From assembly GCF_902498185.1 (NCBI RefSeq), contig NZ_CABVIX010000011.1:1-64000 (forward strand): 64,000 bases of DNA, read 5' to 3'. The notes below the pieces were generated by a model, which did no database searches, was not told the origin of the DNA, and worked only from the letters and a program-made list of their open reading frames with translations. Source of the DNA: Pseudomonas fluorescens. GTDB lineage: Bacteria > Pseudomonadota > Gammaproteobacteria > Pseudomonadales > Pseudomonadaceae. Numbering within the stretch: the stretch's first letter is position 1; each line of letters opens with the position of its first letter. The position numbers and the translations under genes are program-made. This document shows positions 25,644 to 34,386 of the stretch, in pieces.

Positions 25644-26648
25644 ATGTTCCTACTCTATCGCACGACGCTGGCAGCGCTCTGCCTGGCTTCGATATTACCT
25701 ACCACCGCCAGTGCGGCCGAAAACGATGCGGGCGCCGAGGCGCCAGCCGCGTCCACCCAGGCACCGTCGCCACGCTTGCCCCTGGCCGAGCGCAGCCAGG
25801 AAGACGCTCAAGCGCTGGAGCGCCAGGTACCCAAGATCGAGCAGCAGACATTGCAGGCGGGTAGCGAAAGCTTCCTGGCCTTGTGGAAGCCAGCCAATGA
25901 CAGCGATCCGAAGGGTGCGGTGATCATCGTCCCAGGTGCGGGCGAGACTGCCGACTGGCCGAAGGCAGTAGGCCCATTGCGGCACAAGTTCCCGGACGTC
26001 GGCTGGCACAGCCTGAGCGTCACGCTGCCCGACCTGCTGGCCGACAGCCCGCAGGCACGCGCCGAGGCCAAGCCTGCCGCCACGCCTGAAAAAGGCGAGG
26101 GCCAGAGCGCACCGGCCAAGGACACCCCGGCCGACGCCAATGCCAACGTTGCCCAGGCCACTGCCGCCGAGGCCGATACCGCGCAAGGCACCGACGCCGT
26201 GGAAGCCAGCGACAACAATGATCCGGCGGACGCCGAGCGCATCTTTGCCCGCCTGGAGGCCGCCGTGGCCTATGCCCAGCAGCACAACTCGCGCAGCATC
26301 GTCCTGCTCGGCCATGGCAGCGGCGCCTATTGGGCGGCACGCTACGTCAGTGAACGCCAGCCGCCCCAGGTGCAGAAGTTGGTGATGGTGTCGGCGCAGA
26401 CCCCGGCGCGGGTCGAGCACGACCTCGAGAGTCTGGCCCCAACGCTCAAGGTACCCACCGCCGACATCTACTACGCCACCCGCACCCGCGACCGCCACGC
26501 CGCCGAACTGCGCTTGCAGGCCAGCAAACGGCAGAAGGACACCCAGTACCGCCAGATGCTGCTGATCGCCATGCCGGGCAACCCTTCGGCGGACCAGGAG
26601 CAGCTGTTCAGGCGCGTACGGGGATGGTTGAGCCCGAGCGCGAATTGA
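25644..26648 (+). CDS. DUF3530 family protein, predicted periplasmic alpha/beta hydrolase
   Basis: A 334-residue exported protein of unknown role. The signal peptide ends near TTASA-AE (about 25). The fold resembles alpha/beta hydrolases: VIIVPGAGET early and LLGHGSGAYWAARY later, a GxGSG-type nucleophile elbow with serine. A low-complexity Ala/Glu/Asp/Thr stretch of about 60 residues (roughly 135-195) interrupts the domain between strands. Divergent from the sensor kinase gene; convergent with djlA. Confidence 0.8.
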   Translation: MFLLYRTTLAALCLASILPTTASAAENDAGAEAPAASTQAPSPRLPLAERSQEDAQALERQVPKIEQQTLQAGSESFLALWKPANDSDPKGAVIIVPGAGETADWPKAVGPLRHKFPDVGWHSLSVTLPDLLADSPQARAEAKPAATPEKGEGQSAPAKDTPADANANVAQATAAEADTAQGTDAVEASDNNDPADAERIFARLEAAVAYAQQHNSRSIVLLGHGSGAYWAARYVSERQPPQVQKLVMVSAQTPARVEHDLESLAPTLKVPTADIYYATRTRDRHAAELRLQASKRQKDTQYRQMLLIAMPGNPSADQEQLFRRVRGWLSPSAN

Positions 26649-26669
26649 CCACGCAGCGCTGTGGTGTTC

Positions 26670-27434
26670 TCAGAACCCGCGGCGCTTGCGGACCAGCGCG
26701 TAGGCCAGGTGCAGCTCCCGCGTGCGCTCCGTCGCTTCCCGCACCCGTGCCTCGCTTGCGCCACTGCCCACCAGCTTGTCGGGGTGATGCCGGCTGACCA
26801 GTCGCCGGTAGGCCTGCTTGACCCGCTCGGCCTCGGTATCGACCTCGACGCCAAGCAAGCGCAAGGCAGCGGCATAGGTCATGGCAGCGCTCGCCTGCGG
26901 CGCCTTGCGGGGCTCGTACTCCTGGGCCAGGGCCTGGACTTGCGGCCGAGTCAGCCCCAGTTCCTGACCCCACCCCAGCAGCAACTCGCGCTCGTGCTGC
27001 CCTGCCTTGCCGTCCGCCCAGACCATCCGCCAGCAGGCGCGCAAGGTACCTTCTGCCGCGTGCGGCTGCTGCTTGAGGCGGCGCAGGTAGTGCCCAAGGC
27101 GAGCCTTGCCTGACTTGCCCCGGTTGAACGCCGCAATCGCCCGCAGGCGCGCAGGCTCGCTCATGCCAATCTGCTTCATTTCCTGGCGTGCCTGCTGGAT
27201 ATGGCCTTCGAGCACCCGCCCATCGCTCTTGGCCAGCCGCCCCAGCAGCACGAACAGCACTTCGTCATCACCCAGGGCCGGTCGGCCTCCAAGCTTCTCG
27301 CGCATGTCCTCCCAGCCTTGCAGCCGCAGTCGGCGGTCCATCGCCTGGCCCAGCAACGCACCTAGCAGCGCCCCGGGGATGCTGGCCACGGCGAAGCCGG
27401 CGCCGGCACCGATCACCGTGCTCGGCCACCACAC
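26670..27434 (-). CDS. djlA: DnaJ-like co-chaperone DjlA
   Basis: Membrane-anchored J-domain co-chaperone of DnaK, 254 residues. An N-terminal glycine-rich membrane segment (about 6-28), a TerB-like domain (about 50-165) and a C-terminal J domain with HHPDK follow in order. The best start is a GTG at 27434 (VWWPSTVIGAG), which begins one base after the murU stop (TGA C GTG), so translation is coupled. The gene neighbours lptD as in enteric bacteria, but here amgK-murU are inserted between. Confidence 0.9.
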   Translation of the reverse strand: MWWPSTVIGAGAGFAVASIPGALLGALLGQAMDRRLRLQGWEDMREKLGGRPALGDDEVLFVLLGRLAKSDGRVLEGHIQQARQEMKQIGMSEPARLRAIAAFNRGKSGKARLGHYLRRLKQQPHAAEGTLRACWRMVWADGKAGQHERELLLGWGQELGLTRPQVQALAQEYEPRKAPQASAAMTYAAALRLLGVEVDTEAERVKQAYRRLVSRHHPDKLVGSGASEARVREATERTRELHLAYALVRKRRGF

Positions 27435-27435
27435 G

Positions 27436-28107
27436 TCAGCCGCGCTCGCCGAGCAGGCGCTCGACTTCCGACAGGCGCTCAAGGGTGCCCACGTCGACCC
27501 AGTGTCCGGCGTGACGCTCCCCGCTCACCCGGCCACTGGCCATGGCCTGGCGCAGCAGCGGCGCAAGCTTGAACGCACCGGCCTGACAATCGGCGAACAG
27601 CGCCGGGTCGAGTACCGAAATGCCGCTGAATGTGAAGTTCTCGGCGGTGTCATCACCGTCGTGCACTTGCCCCCCATCCAGGCGGAAGTCGCCTTTGCCA
27701 TGGTGCCCCGGGTTATCCACGAGGACCAGATGCGCCAGCCCGACCAGTGGCGCCCGCAGCCGTGCGAAGTCGTAGTCCGTCCAGATATCGCCGTTGACCA
27801 GCAGGAACGGATCCTCCCCCAACAGCGGCAGGGCCTTGAAGATGCCGCCACCCGTCTCCAGCGGCTCGCCCTCGGCCGAGTAGCGGATACTCAGGCCGAA
27901 GCGGCTGCCGTCGCCCAGGTGGTCCTCGATCTGCTGGCCAAGCCAGGCATGATTGATCACCACTTCGGTGAAGCCCGCCTGCGCCAGGGCACGCAGGTGA
28001 TATTCGATCAACGGTACCCCCGCCACCGGCACCAGCGGCTTGGGCGTATGCAGGGTCAAGGGACGCATGCGCTCGCCCTTGCCAGCGGCCAGGATCATTG
28101 CCTTCAT
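27436..28107 (-). CDS. murU: N-acetylmuramate alpha-1-phosphate uridylyltransferase
   Basis: Final step of the Pseudomonas wall-recycling bypass: MurNAc-alpha-1-phosphate + UTP to UDP-MurNAc, avoiding the fosfomycin-sensitive MurA step. The protein is 223 residues, a nucleotidyltransferase with LAAGKGERMRPLT at 6-18, the LETGGGI and VNGDIWTD motifs, and GHWVDVGT near the C terminus. The start overlaps the amgK stop by 4 bases. Together with AmgK it accounts for intrinsic fosfomycin tolerance in P. putida. Confidence 0.96.
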   Translation of the reverse strand: MKAMILAAGKGERMRPLTLHTPKPLVPVAGVPLIEYHLRALAQAGFTEVVINHAWLGQQIEDHLGDGSRFGLSIRYSAEGEPLETGGGIFKALPLLGEDPFLLVNGDIWTDYDFARLRAPLVGLAHLVLVDNPGHHGKGDFRLDGGQVHDGDDTAENFTFSGISVLDPALFADCQAGAFKLAPLLRQAMASGRVSGERHAGHWVDVGTLERLSEVERLLGERG

Positions 28108-29129
28108 GGGCGCGTCCCGGCGGTGGCCTGCAGCTCGGCGATCAACTGGCGGAGTTCGGCCAGCTCCGGACGCCGGCCGATCACTTCATCTATATAGGCA
28201 AAGAAGCGAGGCACGTCGGCCAGATAGCGCGGCTTGCCGTCACGGTGACAGATGCGCGCGAAGATCCCGATGACCTTGAGGTGACGCTGCACACCCATCA
28301 GGTCGCTGGCACGCTGGAACGCCTCGAAGTCGGCCTGCACCGGAACCCCGGCGGCCTTGGCCTGCTGCCAGTAATCGCGCAGCCAGCCTTCGACGCGCGC
28401 CTGTGGCCAGCTGAGGAAGGCGTCCTTGAACAGGCAGGTGATGTCGTAGGTCACCGGCCCGTATACCGCGTCCTGGAAGTCCAGCACGCCGGGGTTGGGG
28501 GTGCTCTGCATCAGGTTGCGTGGCATGTAATCGCGGTGCACCAGCACCTTGGGCTGGGCCAGGGCACTGTCGATCAGCAGCGCGCTGATGCGCTGCCAGG
28601 CCGCCTGCTGGGCATCGTCCAGGGTCAGGCCCAACTCGTGGCCGACATACCACTGGGGAAACAATTCGATTTCGCGACGCAGCAGCGCGACGTCGTAGCT
28701 GGGCAGCGGCGCGTCCATCGGCAGGCGCTGGAAGGCCAGCAGCGCATCGATCGCATCGGCGAACAGGGCGTGCGCGTTGTCCGAATCGAGGACGTCCAGG
28801 TAGGTCTGGTGGCCCAGGTCGCCCAGTAGCAGGAAACCGCGCTCGAGGTCCTCGGCATGGATGGTTGGCACATGCACCCCAGCACTGGCGAGCAGGTGAT
28901 CGATGGCGACGAACGGACGGCAGTCTTCCTGCGGGGGAGGCGCGTCCATGACCACGAAGCTGCGGCCTGCGGCCTGCCAGCGGAAATAACGGCGGAAACT
29001 CGCATCGCTGCTGGCAGCGGTCAGCTCGCCTTCGGGAAGCGCGCCCCAGCCTTGTTTCTGATAGAGCGATTGAAGCTGTTCATCAAGCCAGACAGTGAGT
29101 TGTTGCAGGCGTGCATCATGATCGGGCAT
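28104..29129 (-). CDS. amgK: N-acetylmuramate/N-acetylglucosamine kinase
   Basis: Anomeric sugar kinase that phosphorylates MurNAc at C1, feeding MurU. The protein is 341 residues of the aminoglycoside phosphotransferase (APH) fold: the Brenner motif is VLVHRDYMPRNLM and the metal-binding segment is LDFQDAVYGP. It is divergent from lptD across 130 bases and first in amgK-murU-djlA. Cell-wall recycling and outer-membrane assembly genes thus share an intergenic region. Confidence 0.95.
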   Translation of the reverse strand: MPDHDARLQQLTVWLDEQLQSLYQKQGWGALPEGELTAASSDASFRRYFRWQAAGRSFVVMDAPPPQEDCRPFVAIDHLLASAGVHVPTIHAEDLERGFLLLGDLGHQTYLDVLDSDNAHALFADAIDALLAFQRLPMDAPLPSYDVALLRREIELFPQWYVGHELGLTLDDAQQAAWQRISALLIDSALAQPKVLVHRDYMPRNLMQSTPNPGVLDFQDAVYGPVTYDITCLFKDAFLSWPQARVEGWLRDYWQQAKAAGVPVQADFEAFQRASDLMGVQRHLKVIGIFARICHRDGKPRYLADVPRFFAYIDEVIGRRPELAELRQLIAELQATAGTRP

Positions 29130-29259
29130 TACAAGGGTCTCCGACGGCCCTAGCCGTCAAGCGGGTCATGCTTTATTATCCAGCATCTTTTTCAGACCAT
29201 CGAGAGGCGTGCGGCCCCACACGCGGGCAGATGGCACGCAGGAAGCCCGGACTAATAAG

Positions 29260-32103
29260 ATGGCATTGAAATCCCCCGCGTTTCGTAGAAAATTTCCGTT
29301 GCTGGTGACCGGCGGTCTGCTGGCCCTGCAACCCTTTGCCACCTCTTACGTCGTGGCAGCCGAGCAGTTCGACTGTCAAGTGTCCGCCGCCGGTGGCTGG
29401 GACTGCAAGCCCAAGACTTCCGCGACCTCACTGCCGCCCCGTCCGGTTCATGAGGGCGCAGCCGTCAGTTCCAGTGGAGAAACCGCAGCCGAGGGCGGCG
29501 AAGCCGCCACCGCAGACAGCGAGCCCAAGCCGGTGCTGGTCACCGAGAGCAAGGGCCGTGGCCTGAAGTCGCGCAGCGCCGACTACAGCCACCTGGACTG
29601 GGTCCCGCGCGACCAGCTCACCCCTGCCCAGCTGGCCGAGACTGGCCCGTACTGCGGTGGTGCCTATATCGAGCCGGTCCGCCCGGGCATGGCCGACACC
29701 ACGCCCAAGGACGAGTCGCCGACCTACCTCAACGCCAAGGTGTCCAAGTACCAGCAGGAGCAGCAGATCGCTACTCTCGCCGGCGACGTGGTCATGCGCC
29801 AGGGCAGCATGCAGGCCGAGGCCGAAGAGGCCAACCTCTACCAGGCCGAAAACCGCGGCGAGCTCAAGGGCAACGTCAAGATCCGTGACAACGGCTCGCT
29901 GGTAGTGGGCGATCGCGCCGAGATCCAGCTCGACACGGGCGAGGCCCAGGTCGACAACGCCGAATACGTGATGCACAAGTCGCGCGTACGCGGTACTGCC
30001 CTGTACGCCAAGCGTGCCGAAAACGCGGTGATTCGCCTCAAGGATGGTACGTACACCACCTGCGAGCCGAACAGCAATGCCTGGCAGCTCAAGGGCAACA
30101 ACATCACCCTGAACCCGGCTACCGGCTTCGGCACCGCGACCAACGTGACGCTGCGGGTCAAGGACATTCCGGTGTTCTACACGCCGTATATCTACTTCCC
30201 GATCGACGACCGCCGCCAGTCCGGCTTCCTGCCGCCGTCGTTCAGCACCAGCAGCGACACCGGCTTCATGCTGGTCACGCCGTACTACTTCAACCTGGCG
30301 CCAAACTACGACGCCACGTTGTATCCACGCTACATGGCCAAGCGCGGCCTGTTGATGGAAGGCGAGTTCCGCTACCTGACACAGTCGAGCGAAGGCCAGG
30401 TCGGCGGCGCCTTCCTGAACGACAAGGAAGATGAGCGCAAGGAGCAGACCGATTACAAGGACCAGCGCTGGATGGTCAACTGGCAGCACAAGGGCGGCCT
30501 GGATTCGCGCCTGCTGACCGAAGTCGACTACACCGACATCAGCGATCCGTTCTACTTCCAGGACCTGGAGTCGGAGCAGATCGGGGTCGAGAGCAAGGAC
30601 TTCCTGAACCAGCAGGGTGCGTTGACGTACCGTGGCGAGAGCTACACGGCGCGTCTGAATGCCCAGGCCTTCGAGCTGGCTACCATTTCGCAGATCACCC
30701 CGTATGACCGCTTGCCGCAGATCACCTTCAACGGAATGCTGCCGTATCACCCGGGTGGCCTGGACTTCAGCTACGAGACCGAAGCCGTGCGCTTCGATCG
30801 TGACCTGAAGGATGATCTGGTGTTCAACGAAGATGGTGAACTCGACACTAGCCTGGGCGGTGTAGCCGGGCGACGTTTGGATGACAGTGTTTATGCTCTG
30901 GCCCGAGCCAATGGTACCCGGTTGAATGCGGCGCCAACCATTAGTCTGCCAATGCAGACTAGTTACGGCTTCCTCAAGCCATCGTTGAAGTATGTATATA
31001 CCCATTACGATTTGGATTTGGATAGCCAAGGCAAGCAGAATATCGTCGACGGCCTCAATACTGCGCAAACAAACGGCACTGAATATCTCTACGGCGAATA
31101 TTCAGGTACACAAAACCGTAGCATTCCAATCTTCAGCGTCGACAGCGGCCTGTACTTCGACCGCAACACCCAATGGTTCGGCAAGAACTACCGCCAGACT
31201 CTCGAACCGCGCCTGTTCTACCTCTATGTCCCGTACGAGGACCAGAAGGACATCCCGCTGTTCGATACCAGCGAGTCGACCTTCAGCTATTCCTCGCTGT
31301 TCCGCGACAACCGCTTCAGCGGTACCGACCGCATCGGCGACGAGAACAAGCTGTCGCTGGGCGTGACCAACCGCTGGATCGAGGAAAACGGCTTCGAGCG
31401 CCAGCGCCTGAGCGTCGGCCAGGCCTACTACTTCAAGGACCGCAAGGTTCAGTTGCCAGGTATCGACGCCAGTATCCGAGACGAGTCCAAGTCCGATGTC
31501 TCGCCGTACGCGCTGGAGTACGAGTACAACTTCAACCGCGACTGGCGCTTCAACTCGGACTTCAACTGGGACCCGGACAGCCGCAGCACCCGGTCGGGCA
31601 GCGCGATGTTCCACTACCAGCCTGAAGACAACCCGAACAAGGTCGTCAACCTGGGCTACCGCTACCGCAACGACCAGATCACCTACGACTCGCTGACCGG
31701 TACCTGGAAAACGGGTGGTGGTGACTACGGTATCAAAGGCGACCCGAATTACATCGAAGACTACTACAAGATCCAGCAGCATGACTTCTCCGTCATGTGG
31801 CCAGTCGTCCCGCAGTGGTCCGTCATCGCCCGCTGGCAGCACGACTACAACCGCAACCGTACCCTGGAAGCCTTCGGTGGCTTCGAGTACGACAACTGCT
31901 GCTGGAAGCTGCGCGTGATCAACCGTTACTGGATCGACTACGACGACTTCAGCCAGGCTACGCCGCAAAACGAAAAAGGCGACCACGGTGTCTTCCTGCA
32001 GATCGTGCTGAAAGGCCTCGGTGGTGTAGTGGGCAACAAGGTCGAATCGTTCCTCGACCAAGGCATTCAAGGTTACCGTACACGTGAAGACCAAGCTTAT
32101 TGA
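29260..32103 (+). CDS. lptD: LPS assembly protein LptD
   Basis: Outer-membrane translocon that inserts lipopolysaccharide into the outer leaflet with LptE. The protein is 947 residues, at the long end as in other pseudomonads. A signal peptide ends near YVVAA-EQ (about 34). An extended N-terminal region precedes the LptA-like jelly roll (about 170-320) and the C-terminal beta-barrel. Cysteines near 39-48, in YTTCEPN and in DNCCWKL would form the maturation disulfides. Residues about 527-626 are encoded by a segment with markedly different codon use. surA begins inside the last 20 bases. Confidence 0.96.
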   Translation: MALKSPAFRRKFPLLVTGGLLALQPFATSYVVAAEQFDCQVSAAGGWDCKPKTSATSLPPRPVHEGAAVSSSGETAAEGGEAATADSEPKPVLVTESKGRGLKSRSADYSHLDWVPRDQLTPAQLAETGPYCGGAYIEPVRPGMADTTPKDESPTYLNAKVSKYQQEQQIATLAGDVVMRQGSMQAEAEEANLYQAENRGELKGNVKIRDNGSLVVGDRAEIQLDTGEAQVDNAEYVMHKSRVRGTALYAKRAENAVIRLKDGTYTTCEPNSNAWQLKGNNITLNPATGFGTATNVTLRVKDIPVFYTPYIYFPIDDRRQSGFLPPSFSTSSDTGFMLVTPYYFNLAPNYDATLYPRYMAKRGLLMEGEFRYLTQSSEGQVGGAFLNDKEDERKEQTDYKDQRWMVNWQHKGGLDSRLLTEVDYTDISDPFYFQDLESEQIGVESKDFLNQQGALTYRGESYTARLNAQAFELATISQITPYDRLPQITFNGMLPYHPGGLDFSYETEAVRFDRDLKDDLVFNEDGELDTSLGGVAGRRLDDSVYALARANGTRLNAAPTISLPMQTSYGFLKPSLKYVYTHYDLDLDSQGKQNIVDGLNTAQTNGTEYLYGEYSGTQNRSIPIFSVDSGLYFDRNTQWFGKNYRQTLEPRLFYLYVPYEDQKDIPLFDTSESTFSYSSLFRDNRFSGTDRIGDENKLSLGVTNRWIEENGFERQRLSVGQAYYFKDRKVQLPGIDASIRDESKSDVSPYALEYEYNFNRDWRFNSDFNWDPDSRSTRSGSAMFHYQPEDNPNKVVNLGYRYRNDQITYDSLTGTWKTGGGDYGIKGDPNYIEDYYKIQQHDFSVMWPVVPQWSVIARWQHDYNRNRTLEAFGGFEYDNCCWKLRVINRYWIDYDDFSQATPQNEKGDHGVFLQIVLKGLGGVVGNKVESFLDQGIQGYRTREDQAY

Positions 32104-33400
32104 TCGTCTGCGCCCGCTGATGCTGGGCGCCGCAATGCTGAGTGGCGCGGTGCATGCCGCGGTGCAACCGCTGGACCGTGTCGTGGCCATCGTCGACAAC
32201 GACGTGGTCATGCAGAGCCAGCTCAACCAGCGTACCCACGAAGTGCAGCAAACCATCGCCAAGCGTGGCGGTGGCGTGCCGCCCGCCAGCGCACTGGAAC
32301 AGCAGGTGCTCGAGCGCCTTATCGTCGAGAACCTGCAGCTGCAGATCGGCGAACGCTCCGGCATCCGCATTACCGACGAGGAACTGAACCAGGCCATCGG
32401 CACCATTGCCCAGCGCAATGGCATGAGCGTGGAGCAGTTCCGCGCTGCGCTCGCCCATGACGGCCTGTCGTATGATGATGCCCGCGAGCAGGTCAAGCGC
32501 GAGATGGTCATCAGCCGTGTTCGCCAGCGCCGGGTTGCCGAGCGTATCCAGGTCTCCGAGCAGGAAGTGAAGAACTTCCTCGCCTCCGACCTGGGCAAGG
32601 CTCAGCTCTCCGAGGAGTTCCGCCTGGCCAACATCCTGATCCCGACCCCGGAAAGCGCCAGTTCCGATGCGATCCAGGCTGCGGGCAAGCAAGCCGTCGA
32701 GACCTACAAGCAGCTCAAGAGCGGTGCGGACTTCGGTCAGCTGGCCATCGCCCGCTCGGCCAGCGAAAACGCCCTCGAAGGCGGCGAGATGGGCTGGCGC
32801 AAGGCAGCCCAGCTGCCGCCTCCGTTCGATCGCCTGCTCAGCTCCATGGCCGTGGGCGATGTCACCGAACCGGTACGCACTCCAGGCGGCTTCATCATCC
32901 TCAAGCTGCAGGAAAAGCGCGGCGGTGGGCAGATGCTGCGTGATGAAGTGCATGTGCGCCACATCCTGATCAAGCCTAGCGAGATCCGCAGCGAGGCAGC
33001 CACCGAGCAATTGGCCGCCCGCCTGTACGAGCGTATCCGCAATGGCGAAGACTTCGCCGAACTGGCGAAGAGCTTCTCGGAAGATCCAGGCTCGGCGCTC
33101 AATGGCGGCGACCTCAACTGGGTCGATCCGAACAGCCTGGTGCCGGAATTCCGCGAAGTGATGGCCAACGCACCGCAAGGCGAGGTATCCCGCCCGTTCA
33201 AGACCCAGTACGGCTGGCACGTGCTCGAAGTGCTTGGCCGCCGCGCGACCGACAGCACTGAGCAGGCTCGCGAGCAACAGGCCATGAATGTGCTGCGCAA
33301 CCGCAAGTATGACGAGGAGCTGCAGACCTGGCTGCGCCAGATCCGCGACGAAGCCTACGTCGAGATCAAGCTGCCTGGCGCCGACCAGGCCGCCCAGTGA
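32084..33400 (+). CDS. surA: Periplasmic chaperone / peptidyl-prolyl isomerase SurA
   Basis: Folds outer-membrane proteins including LptD. The protein is 438 residues: a signal peptide (cleaved near VHA-AV, about 26), an N-terminal chaperone domain starting LDRVVAIVDNDVVMQSQ, and two parvulin-type isomerase domains (about 175-275 and 285-385). The start is a GTG at 32084 that overlaps the lptD 3' end by 20 bases, with AAGG about 10 bases upstream. The stop overlaps the pdxA start (GTGA). Confidence 0.96.
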   Translation: MKTKLIDRLRPLMLGAAMLSGAVHAAVQPLDRVVAIVDNDVVMQSQLNQRTHEVQQTIAKRGGGVPPASALEQQVLERLIVENLQLQIGERSGIRITDEELNQAIGTIAQRNGMSVEQFRAALAHDGLSYDDAREQVKREMVISRVRQRRVAERIQVSEQEVKNFLASDLGKAQLSEEFRLANILIPTPESASSDAIQAAGKQAVETYKQLKSGADFGQLAIARSASENALEGGEMGWRKAAQLPPPFDRLLSSMAVGDVTEPVRTPGGFIILKLQEKRGGGQMLRDEVHVRHILIKPSEIRSEAATEQLAARLYERIRNGEDFAELAKSFSEDPGSALNGGDLNWVDPNSLVPEFREVMANAPQGEVSRPFKTQYGWHVLEVLGRRATDSTEQAREQQAMNVLRNRKYDEELQTWLRQIRDEAYVEIKLPGADQAAQ

Positions 33401-34386
33401 AACATCCGCGCTTCGCCCTGACCCCGGGCGAGCCGGCCGGCATAGGTCCCGACCTGTGCCTGCTGCTCGCCGCCGAGGCCCAGCCCCACCCTCTGATCGC
33501 CATCACCAGCCGTGACCTGCTCGCCGAGCGGGCCACGCAGCTGGGGCTGGGCGTCAACCTGCTGCCAGTCGCGCCTGGTGCCTGGCCAGACGTCCCGGCG
33601 CCCGCGGGCAGCCTGTACGTGTGGGACACACCGCTGGCCGCGCCTGTCGTGCCGGGGCAACTGGACAAGGCCAACGCCGCCTTCGTCCTGCAGACCCTCA
33701 CGCGTGCTGGCCAAGGCTGCCTGGACGGGTCGTTCGCAGGGATGATCACCGCCCCGGTGCACAAGGGCGTGATCAACGAAAGCGGCATCGCTTTCTCAGG
33801 CCATACCGAATTCCTTGCCGAGCTGACCCAGACCTCCCAGGTGGTGATGATGCTTGCCACGCGCGGCTTGCGTGTAGCCCTGGTTACCACCCACTTGCCG
33901 CTGCGTGATGTGGCCGATGCGATTACCGCCGAGCGCCTGGAGCGGGTCACGCGTATCCTGCATGCCGACCTGCGTGACAAGTTCGGCATCGCCAGGCCGC
34001 GCATCCTGGTCTGCGGCCTCAACCCTCATGCTGGGGAAAGCGGCCATCTGGGCCGCGAAGAAATCGAAATCATCGAGCCGGCGCTCGAACGCTTGCGCAG
34101 CGAAGGCATCGACCTGCGCGGCCCGTTGCCGGCCGACACCCTGTTTACCCCCAAATATCTGGAGCACTGCGACGCAGTGCTGGCGATGTACCACGACCAG
34201 GGCCTGCCCGTGCTCAAGTTCAAGGGCTTTGGCGCGGCGCTCAACGTGACCCTGGGGCTGCCGATCATCCGTACCTCGGTTGATCATGGCACTGCCCTGG
34301 ACCTTGCCGGTACCGGCAAGGTCGACACCGGTAGCCTGCAGGTCGCGCTGGAAACCGCTTACCAGATGGCCGAGACCCAACTATGA
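33397..34386 (+). CDS. pdxA: 4-hydroxythreonine-4-phosphate dehydrogenase
   Basis: NAD-dependent oxidation step of pyridoxal phosphate synthesis. The protein is 329 residues. The N-terminal TPGEPAGIGPD and the metal-binding histidine segments GHTEFL, TTHLPLRDV and MYHDQGLP are present. The start is a GTG overlapping the surA stop by 4 bases; the stop overlaps the rsmA start by 4 bases. Its place between surA and rsmA is conserved in gammaproteobacteria. Confidence 0.96.
   Translation: MKHPRFALTPGEPAGIGPDLCLLLAAEAQPHPLIAITSRDLLAERATQLGLGVNLLPVAPGAWPDVPAPAGSLYVWDTPLAAPVVPGQLDKANAAFVLQTLTRAGQGCLDGSFAGMITAPVHKGVINESGIAFSGHTEFLAELTQTSQVVMMLATRGLRVALVTTHLPLRDVADAITAERLERVTRILHADLRDKFGIARPRILVCGLNPHAGESGHLGREEIEIIEPALERLRSEGIDLRGPLPADTLFTPKYLEHCDAVLAMYHDQGLPVLKFKGFGAALNVTLGLPIIRTSVDHGTALDLAGTGKVDTGSLQVALETAYQMAETQL

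Noticed and set aside
29428..31068. A 546-codon minus-strand frame opposite lptD
   Set aside because: Shadow frame; hydrophobic Val/Leu-rich translation is the usual by-product of GC-rich codons read in reverse.
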